Shown here: one piece after another, positions 55,713-64,000 of the stretch
How the letters are laid out: every line of letters begins with the position of its first letter
How positions within the stretch are numbered: position 1 is the first letter of the stretch
DNA from: Clarkia xantiana subsp. parviflora
Lineage: Eukaryota; Streptophyta; Magnoliopsida; Myrtales; Onagraceae
NCBI GenBank assembly: GCA_036873135.1
Contig: JAPTYO010000018.1
Location: 10,841,503 to 10,905,502, forward strand
DNA: 64,000 bases
Reading direction: 5' to 3'
Notes under the pieces: model-generated
The model's database searches: none
The model's input: the letters and a program-made list of their open reading frames with translations, nothing else
What the model was told of the DNA's origin: nothing
Program-made: the position numbers and the translations under genes

Positions 55713-55768
55713 GATATCTAACAACCAAGAACATCAATTTTATCAAAAACACGAACTCCCTAACACAC
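55713..55768 (-). other. Copia leader fragment (F)
   Basis: Matches the leader next to L1 (17030-17070): ACCAAGAACATCAATTTT and CACGAACTCCCTAACAC. Cut by the E LTR. Confidence 0.75.
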
Positions 55769-55780
55769 GCTCTGATACCA
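55769..55780 (-). other. Primer binding site, initiator tRNA-Met (L6)
   Basis: GCTCTGATACCA on the plus strand, one base from LTR L6. Confidence 0.88.
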
Positions 55781-55781
55781 C

Positions 55782-56375
55782 TGTAGGATTTAGGGGATTA
55801 ATACTACGGAAACAAAACCCTAGATACGTGCATGGTAACTAATACGCAGCGGAAGAAGGCGCACATACCTATATTATTTCCTGTAACCCATGACCTTTGA
55901 GGTGAGTTCTCGATCTGCCGGACTGTTCCTCGTAGAGGTTCCTGTTAGAGAAGCCCTACGCAGATTATGCCTCAAAGCAAAGCCTGTCGATTCTTTGCAC
56001 GGTGGATCTACTTGGTGTAAATTGCTTGACACAATTCGGCACCTCATTTGGTGTGTGATAGTTCGGCCGAAACTCTAGGACTTTAGGGAGGAGGGTTTTC
56101 TTTTAATCTCACCAATTAAGAGAAGAGAATAGAATTAATAAAACCCACCCTAAGGTCTCTATTTATAAGAGGGTAAAGTGGAAAAAATTCAACTTTGCCA
56201 CTCCTCATTAATTCGGTCGGCCATGCTATAGGGAGGCCCAATTTTGGGCCTCCTATGTCAATTGGGATTTTAGACCTAGCCCAAAATCCCTAAGGTGAAT
56301 TTACCCAATTGCTTAGTTACATGGACTTAATTAATGGGTTCCCAATTACGGTGGCCCATAGTCCAAATGCTTACA
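55782..56375 (-). repeat. Copia LTR L6 (594 bp), 5' LTR of a minus-strand element
   Basis: TGTAGGATTTAGGGG to AAATGCTTACA. Minus-strand TATAAATAG near 56158-56166. Closest to the truncated L2. Abuts the plus-strand linker of copia G. Confidence 0.85.
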
Positions 56376-56827
56376 AATCAGACCACCCAGATCACTGTTG
56401 TTGTAGGTGCGAATCAAGTCGGACCTGATGATCATGTTACTGAACCTATAAATGAAAATCCAATTTTACCTCAGCTACCTACTGTACCTAGTGGGAGTGA
56501 TGCGACCAACTCGATTCCCGGTCATCATAACCGTTGAATTAATCTCGGAGGTGGAAATCCGAGACCAATAGGTCGTCCAAGAAAAGTTGTTGGTGAAAGT
56601 TCAAGTAACACTCTTGTTCCCAGTGGGAGTATTGCACCGATAATAAGCAATATTCGTAGTGGGTGCGTAGTTCAAGTTCAAGATGGGACTACGAGCCTAG
56701 ATGTAGTCTAAGGCATCGAACTTCTCCTAAGAAGTATCCCATCGAAAGAGGTGAATTATTCACCTTCACTTCGGTTGATGAACCAGTAACGGTTAAGCAA
56801 GCTATGTATGGACCTCAAGCGAAATAA
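56376..56827 (+). pseudogene. Copia linker between integrase and RT (G)
   Basis: GRPRKVVGESSSN, then LRSIPSKEV-type blocks and a stop before RT at about 56826. Similar to the linker of A. Confidence 0.7.
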
Positions 56828-58333
56828 ATGGAGGATGAAATCGCCTTTATGAAAGCTCATTCGGTATGGTCTTTAGTTGATTTTCTCACTAACCGCGGAG
56901 CAATAGGTGCCAAGTGTGTTCTGAAATTGAAACTCACTGCTGATAGAGCTGTCGAGCGATACAAAGCTCGACTCGTTGCGGAAGGATATACCCAACTTAA
57001 CGGAGTGGAATTTGATGAGACGTTCTCACTTACTGTGCGTTATACCACAATAAGAGCCATATTGGCTTTGGTAGTAACCCTCGATTTGGAGCTGCACCAA
57101 ATGGATGTTAAGACTACATTCCTTCGTGGTAATCTGGATGAAGAAATCTATATGGAGCAGGCGGAGGGTTTCATTACTCCTAGCAACGAACATAAAGTTT
57201 GTAAACTCCAAAGATTTATCTACATTCTTAAACAATCGTCACGGAAATGGCACCACAGAATCCACGAGGAAATCGTCGGAAATGGATTTGTGAATCTTCA
57301 CGAGGATCCATGCGTGTACACGAAGACTTTCGAGTCTAAATATGTCATCTTGACATTATACGTAAATGACACACTGATTGCTGCGAATGATGTGAGTTAC
57401 ATGAATATATCAAAGTTATAGCTAGCATTTGTATTTGAGATGATAGACATGGAAGAAGCCGCGTACATCCTAGGTATTAAGAGTTCTAGGGATCATGTTG
57501 CTCGAAATCTATGTCTCTCATAGGAATCCTATATCAACAAGTTGTTGAAAAGGTTCCGACTACATGATGCCAAACCCGTGGATACGCCAGTTGTGTTCGG
57601 GTGCGCGCTGTCGAAGCGTGATGGCCCGAGGAACCAAGCTGAGCGTGAACAGATGAAAAGTGCAGAATACTTAAGTATGGTTGGCTTCTTAATGTATGCC
57701 ATGCAATGCACTTGTCCATACATCTGTTACGCAGTGGGCCTAGTAGCACAATTCCCATCAGATCCTGGCACTCAACATCTAAAAGATGTGAAACGAATAA
57801 TTTGATACCTGAAAGGTACTGCCGACTACGCTTTGTGCTATAAGGGTGGTAAATTAGAATTGACTAGGTTCAGTGACGCCGACCATGTTGGCGATCCGGA
57901 TGATCGTAAGTCCACTTCAGGAGGAGTATTTCTCCTTGCTAATGCCACCATTTCATGGAGGAGCAATAAGAAATCCTGTGTCACGTTGTAAATGATGGAA
58001 TCTGAATTCGTGGCCATCTCTAAGAATGCACAAGAATCATTCTGGCTTAATAGGCTCTTAACTACGTTGTTTGGCGTTGAGGACGGGATTAAACACGTGA
58101 ATGTATACTCTGACAGTCAAGCAACAATTGCAGCAGTTAAGAACCCTAAGTACCATAGCAGGACGAAACAGGTTGATATAAAATATAAATATGCTAATAA
58201 TATGCTTGAGGACAAAGTAATCACATTTGAATACTTGTCTACTGATGGTATGATGGCTGATCCATTAACTAAACCTTTACGCATGGATGTTTTCGAAAAG
58301 CAAGTTAAAATGTTGGGATTGCGTAGGGTTTAA
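56828..58333 (+). pseudogene. Copia RT and RNase H (G)
   Basis: RT open 56828-57421 (MEDEIAFMKAHSVWSLV; LELHQMDVKTTFLRGNLDEEIYM). The catalytic tetrad reads YVND, with Asn for the first Asp of the pair. RNase H pieces 57542-57805 and 57992-58333 end GLRRV; SDADHVGDPDDRKSTSGG lies between them. Stops near 57420, 57522, 57804 and 57990 inactivate it. Confidence 0.85.
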
Positions 58334-59232
58334 TTAGCTTGTATCCTGATTATAACTTTTGAAAACTTACTGAAAGAATTGCAATTTGAGTTTATGATTT
58401 TTACGACGTCATAATGTTTAAAATTTCATCGGATTTTTACGGTCTATAAAATAGTCGTAGGAGGGTTGACCTCCTAGATAAAAGAATGTTGAATGTGGGC
58501 CAAGACTCGTCACACAGGCTTGGCCGTCTTAACAGAGAGGAGGATCTCCATTATATCAAGACTGTTTAAGAACCATGGCTGCAAACCTGGTTAAGCAGAA
58601 CGATTATATGGTTTACGGAGTAACACAATATGATTTAAGTTCTGGAAATTGCCGTTACTAACTTCGTTCGTAATAAAACCACATTCTTGGCCGGATGACG
58701 AATCTGCGATAGCATATAACATTTCGTACTTCCTGACTAAATTCAGGTTATGCTATCGACGCGTGCTTCATACTACGCGTGCCATGTTCGACCACGTGGT
58801 TAGGCTCGGTGCTAGATAGAATCCACGAGATTTGGATAGGCACAAACTTCTTCACCTTGAGCGTGTGGCTGATCCCGGATGCTATATGAATAATAATCCA
58901 AATATCCTCATCGACTCATAAGTCATACCTAAGTTCAGGCCCAATGTTCGCTTCTCGGCCTACGAACGCAGTGCTGAACAAAAAGGACAAGTGACCACGT
59001 CTTTGGAAACCAGTTGGGTTTGACAAAGGGTATGAGCGATGGGATGGTCAAGTATACCTGTAATTCTCTGACTCTTGTATTTACTAGGTGGCCACAACCT
59101 AACATTAGTAGAAAGGTTGTGAATACTTGTGCGGATGCTCTGAATGAGTATTCCTATGTGGAAACTGGGAAATTGGAAAATGATAGTTGACCTAGCATAC
59201 AACACGACACTTTATTTTCACAGGTTGATTAT
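58334..59232 (+). other. Copia G 3' untranslated region
   Basis: Reverse-complement match to the 3' regions of A, B and H. Hairpin arms: 58707-58714 with 58751-58758 (outer), 58732-58736 with 58743-58747 (inner). Truncated before its polypurine tract by LTR L7. Confidence 0.72.
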
Positions 59233-59775
59233 TATTGGCTTACGGGGACGTAATACTACGGAATGCTAAACATATACATGTAAGTAAACTAATTACGCAG
59301 CGAAATAATGTACACATACCTCAATAGCTTTCCTGCCCAAGAACGATGTGGAGGGAGTTCTGATCCTCCGGTCTGAACCCGTACAAGTTCTTCGTGAAAA
59401 GAAGTCCCACGACCAATCCTCTGATCGATTCTTCAACGGGGACAGAACCTCGGACTTATTATGGTGGGCCGAAATCTCTACTAACGGGGTGAGAGGGTTT
59501 CTCTCAAGTTCCTCAATGGAGGGATTTATGAATTACTTGATATGTAAAACCCCTTAGGAGACTCCCCTATATATAGGATTGGTGAGTGGAACCTATTGTG
59601 GTACAGGGTTGGCCGAACCTATTAAAGGATGGAGGTCCAATTTTGGGCCTCCCATGTCAATTAGGAATTGGGTCGAGCCCAATTAACCTAATGTGACATT
59701 TACCCAATTGTCTTAGGTAATATCCTTAATATTAACGGGCTACCATTTACGGCGCCACGTCACCATATGCTAACA
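59233..59775 (-). repeat. Copia H 3' LTR, L7 (543 bp)
   Basis: Terminus TATTGGCTTACGGGG (TG changed to TA) to CATATGCTAACA. Shorter than L3 through two deletions (near 59409 and 59590). Minus-strand CTATATATAG near 59567-59576. Followed by GCTCCCACTC. Confidence 0.83.
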
Positions 59776-60905
59776 GCTCCCACTCGTCGGAATGGGAGGG
59801 TGCTTGTTAATGTATTGTCATCCAATAGCATCAACATTTTAGTCTTCAGTTATCGTCTCCGTCTCCGAATAGTTCCTACGAGGTTTGTCGTGCGACCGGT
59901 GGATATGACGGGCATTGTGCTACTCATCTGTTAGGAGTATTGTAGCGCCCGCAGAACGTTGATTCCCTGTCGTAAATCAATCCTGTTAAAAACAAAATAT
60001 GTATTTGGCTGTATCCTTGGTCAAATGATAATTCTCCAATTTCCCAATTTTCCACATAGGAATACTTCTCCAGGGCATCCGTACAAGTGTTCACAACCTT
60101 GAACTAATATCCAGTTGGTGGCCACCTAGTGAACACAAGAGTCGGTGAATTATAGGTGAACATGACCATCCCCATCCCTCATACCCTTAGCCAAACTCAT
60201 TCGGTTTCCAAAGACGTGGTCACGTGGCCTTTTTCTTCAGCACTACGCTCGTACGCCGGGAAGCGAACATTGAGCCTGGCCTTAGGTATGAGTTCCGAGT
60301 TTGAGAGGATACTTTGGGCGCCTCTTCATAAGGCCCCCGGGATCAATCACACACTCAAGGTGAAGAAGTATGCGCCCTTTGAATCACAAGGATTTTAGCT
60401 AGCACAACCGAGCATGACCCCGGGGTCGAACATGGCACGCGCAGTATGAAGCACGCGTCGATAGCACACCTGGACAAGCCAGGGATGGGATATGTCAATC
60501 ATGCTATCGCATAATCTTTCATCTGGCATTGAATGTGATTTTAATGATGGATATAGTCCAACACGGCGATTTTACAAAACGAAGATCAAGTCATGCTTTT
60601 AGGCGTGACAGAGTTATCGTTTCGTTAAACCAGGTTTATCCCCCCTGTTCTTAGCCAATCTTGCTGTGGTAGAGGTGCCCATCTACTACAAGATGACCGT
60701 GCCTGTGTGACGAGGCATGGTTCACATTCGACATAATTTTGGTGGAAGAATTTTACCTCTTCCTACGACTTAGTTTATAGACCGTAAAATCCGATGTTAT
60801 TTATCATTATGACGTTGATGGATCATATACTCAATTTGCAATTATTTTATTCAATCGAAATATTATTTCAAAAGTCAAAATGCTATCACTTATACAAGCC
60901 ACTTA
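59776..60905 (-). other. Copia H polypurine tract and 3' untranslated region
   Basis: Tract GAGTGGGAGC in element sense at 59776-59785. Hairpin arms: 60459-60466 with 60502-60509 (outer), 60469-60473 with 60479-60483 (inner). Confidence 0.75.
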
Positions 60906-62190
60906 TTAAGCCCTGCGTAATCCAAGCAGTTTTACTTGGTTTTCGAAAATCTCACTACGTAATGGCTTAGTCAATGGTTCCGCGACCATTTTGTCTGTGG
61001 AAAAGTATTTTAACGTGATTATATTATCTTCCAGAACAGATTTAGCTTAATTGTATTTCACATCGATATGTTTGGTCCTACTGTGGTACTTTGGATTCTT
61101 AACTGCTGCAATGGCTGCCTGACTGTCGGAATATACCTTTACGGGTTTACTCCCTTGCCAGTGCCAATTAATGCAGTAAGAAGCCTTTTCAGCCAGACCG
61201 CTTCTTGTGCGTTTTTGGAAAGGGAAACTATTTCTGATTCCATAGTGGAAAGCGCGACACATGATCGCTTCTTCCTTACCCATGATATGACAGGATTAGC
61301 AAGGAGGAAAACTCCTCATGTGGTGGACTTACGATCATCCGCATCGCCACCATGGTTGGGGTCACTATAATCGGTCAATTCTATTTGCCTACCCTTATAA
61401 CACAGAACATAGTCGGCAGTACCTTTCGGATATCTTATAATTCGTTTCACGGCCTTTAAATGTTGATAACTAGGATTTGATTGGAATTTTGCTACTAGGC
61501 CCACAGTGTAACATTTTGCACCCGAACACTACCGGCGTATCCACGGGTTTGGCATCGAGCATTCTGAATCTTTTCAACTGTTTGTTGATATAAGATTCTT
61601 CAGACAGACACAATGTCGAGGCGGCACGATCTCGGACAATTTTAATGCCTAAGATGTACGTGGCCTCTCCCATGTCTTTCATCTCAAATGCCGATGCTAA
61701 CCAGGACTTCGATTTATTCATGAAACTCACTTCGTTTGCAACAATGAGTATGTCATCTACGTATAAGGTTATGATGACATACTTAGACCTGGAGGTCTTG
61801 GTGTAAACGCAGGGATCCTCGTGAAGGTTCACAAATCCGTTTCCAATGATTTCCTCGTGAAATTTGTGATACCATTGCCGAGACGATTGTTTAAGACCGA
61901 AAATAGATCTTTGGAGTTTACAAACTTTACGTTATTTGCCAGGAGTAATAAAACCCTCTGGTTGCTCCATATAGATCTCTTCCTCCAGGTTTCTGTGGAG
62001 GAATGTGGTCTTAACATCCATTTGGTGCAACTCTAGATTGAGGTATGCATTAAGGGCAAGGATGGCCCTGACTGTCGTATAACGCACAGTTGGTGAGTAT
62101 GTTTCATCAAAGTCTACTCCGTGAATTTGAGTATATCCTTTCGCAATCGTTCGATTTTGCACCATTCAACTTTTCCATCAGTAGTGAATT
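60906..62190 (-). pseudogene. Copia RT and RNase H, degenerate (H)
   Basis: RNase H with VYSDSQAAIAAVKN; a TAA replaces the codon at about 61047. RT keeps YVDDILIVAN (about 61750-61780) and LELHQMDVKTTFLHRNLEEEIYM. Between RT and RNase H some 130 bp or more are deleted near 61515 relative to B (VVFGC joins KMLHC). Further stops and frameshifts are present. Confidence 0.83.
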
Positions 62191-62834
62191 AAAATTTCAC
62201 TTTCTAGCTCTGCGGTTAGCAGGTAAATCAACTAAAGACCAAAAAATGAATTTATTTTCATTTAGGCAATTTCATTCTCCATTTTTTCCTCCATTCCCTC
62301 GTCTGAGGTTATTTCATTTCTTGCTGAACCGTCAACGGTTCGTGAACGAATGTCTAACTTGATGGGATACTTCTTTAACAGAAGTTCGTTGCCTTTGACT
62401 ATGTCTAGGCTCTAATCCATCTATAGTATGATCGCTACTCTCACTCATAATAATGATTCTTCTCAAAGAATTACTCCCATTGGGAACAATGGCGGTGCTT
62501 GAACTTTGATTTACAACTTTCTCTAGATGACCTCTCGGTCTCGGGATTTTATCTCCGAGATTTATTCCGTGATCACTAGGACCTGGAACCAAGTTGGTCG
62601 TTTCCCTCCCACTAGAAATAATGGGCAGTTGTATTAGCTCAGCATTACGATTATCAGGTCTGACTTGATTCGCATTAACATTTAGTGATGATTATGTGAA
62701 GGGGAGAGAGCCCTCCCACTAGATTTATTATGAGGACGTTTCCATCATCATTTACCATTATTCATCATCATTCACTAATGCATTTACTAATGCTATATCA
62801 TTCTCCCACTCGAAGTAAGTGGGACCTGAGAATC
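62191..62834 (-). pseudogene. Copia linker between integrase and RT (H)
   Basis: 86 open codons (62592-62332) with RPRGHLEKVVNQSS and RHSQRQRTS. Similar to B throughout and to A up to about 62834. Confidence 0.65.
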
Positions 62835-64000
62835 TCCGTTGTCCATTATAATTTGATCAGTACTTTAGTTTGTTTTGTTCCGCAAAGCATTAGAAATCCA
62901 TCCTCAAATTTCTATATTGTGTCATGTCCGACCACGTTGCCATTAATCCAAGCTAATTTTAAACTTGCATTTTCTAAGAGTAGACCGTACTCTTATTAAA
63001 TGCTTGTTTAACCCGCAAATTAATGTTGTTTAATGATAAGGTTTCACCCTTATTATTCCTTAGCTTTTAGGGTATCGCGTCAACTGATTTTATTGGAACA
63101 TAGTGTTACATTAATATGAGTCAACTTAATTTCATCCCGTAGGAACAATTAATGTTGAACTCTAACGTAATGTAATTTTAAACTATGTTTCTTGAAATTT
63201 TTTAATGATATGACTGCTTAGCCAAACTTTGCGTTCAAGGCTTATAATGTGAGAGTCATTTTACTGACTTCTTCCTTTCGTTTGTTATCTAATCCAGAGA
63301 CTTATCCACCTCATGGATTATGCATTTGAGCTCTTGCTTGATGCTATAGTTGACGTACTACTCAATCCTAGTAGCATTAAAGCATATTTCTAACCTCGGT
63401 AGTCATCAACGAGTTATCTCGAAAGGACTACAAACGAAAATTCAACATTCATTTATTTAAAACACTTCATCATTAAATTTGTACTTTTAAAATGATGTGT
63501 CCCGTCTCTCGAGGTGACTTGCGCGTTACACGTCTAATACCAGGTTCAATCCATGGTTTTAAAATCTTTTTTGTTTCCAAATTTTAAATCAAATCGGTTT
63601 TACATGCACATTATTTTGGGATACTTATCATTTAATGGAGTACTTAACAAATAAGGATTTAATATCGGTTGGTTCGTTTTACGACTTTATGCAATCGATG
63701 GATGCATTATGATAATGGTTCTTTACTCACGATTCAGAGGTAAGTGTTTTGTGTTAATCCAATTGTTTTGCTGATGGATTTTCTGATTTAGTTATTCGTT
63801 CCGGATCGGTCCCGTTTAACCGGGTCGATTAATTTTGATAAGTAGACCATGTCATGGACTGAATGGTTACTACTTTACTCAATAATTCTGAATCATAATT
63901 AACTAAGAGAATTTATAGACATTGGTATTGAACTGAGATATATTACAAAGCTTTTAGAGGTAAAGGAAAATGTTGAAAAGGAAAACTCCAGCCATCTCCA
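62835..64000. other. Non-coding block shared with copia B
   Basis: Collinear with 22213 onward in B at roughly 85% by eye up to about 63450, then weaker. No coding potential recognised. Runs to the window end. Confidence 0.65.

Larger units (their letters stand above)
56376..59232 (+). mobile_element. Ty1/copia element G, both ends displaced
   Basis: Plus strand: linker from 56376, RT, RNase H to 58333, then 0.9 kb of 3' untranslated region, cut at 59232 by copia H. No LTR of its own remains in the window. Confidence 0.8.
59233..64000 (-). mobile_element. Ty1/copia element H, non-autonomous, cut by window end
   Basis: 3' LTR L7, 3' region, RNase H and RT remnants, linker, then the same non-coding block as in copia B from about 62835 on. 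It lies in the 3' untranslated region of G. Confidence 0.8.

Noticed and set aside
41794..56375. Copia C and LTR L6 as one element with E nested inside
   Set aside because: No matching target duplication, poorly matching LTRs and different flanking elements; kept only as a possibility.
1..64000. Host protein genes, tRNA or rRNA genes
   Set aside because: None recognised; every long frame is explained by retroelement proteins, shadows or tandem repeats.

Overview
The window is plant nuclear DNA made almost wholly of nested LTR retrotransposons. No host gene, tRNA or rRNA gene was recognised. Evidence for a flowering plant is the Ty3/gypsy Tat-type elements (PBS TTGGCGCCGTCTGTGGGAA, two RNase H domains, an extra spliced ORF antisense to pol) together with Ty1/copia elements primed by initiator tRNA-Met (PBS TGGTATCAGAGC). 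The species cannot be told from the sequence.

Layout. 1-15076: two Tat elements. T1 (minus, 1-5986, left LTR cut by the window edge) is an internally deleted copy sitting inside the gag of T2 (plus, 5987-15076), which keeps a broken pol, an antisense ORF and its 3' LTR. 15077-16472: AT-rich DNA without genes. 16473-18561: two copia 5' ends facing each other (LTR L1 minus and truncated LTR L2 plus, each with leader and PBS). 18562-24902: copia B (minus). 24903-41793: copia A (minus), split by Tat element T3 (28525-39687). T3 has 697-bp LTRs about 98.6% alike, a CCCAG target duplication and an uninterrupted gag-pol of about 1,867 codons. 41794-46850: copia C (minus), mostly 3' LTR, RNase H, gag and leader. 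46850-55712: remains of another gypsy element E (minus), itself split by a non-coding LTR element (50311-54953) with long internal tandem arrays. 55713-56375: 5' LTR and leader end of a copia element (F). 56376-59232: copia G (plus). 59233-64000: copia H (minus), cut by the window end.

Insertion order read from the nesting: L2 element, then B, then A; A was later entered by C and by T3; C by E; E by the non-coding LTR element. L1 lies in the L2 LTR, T1 in T2, H in G.

Most interesting points: (1) three Tat copies share an antisense multi-exon ORF with its own TATA box, a coiled-coil C-terminus and a repeat spacer where its 3' end meets the 3' end of pol; (2) in T3 this ORF has three stops while gag-pol is open; (3) copia B and H share one deletion breakpoint and the same roughly 2-kb non-coding replacement, pointing to a multiplying non-autonomous subfamily; (4) the copia 3' untranslated regions share a two-stem hairpin whose inner stem differs in sequence but still pairs.
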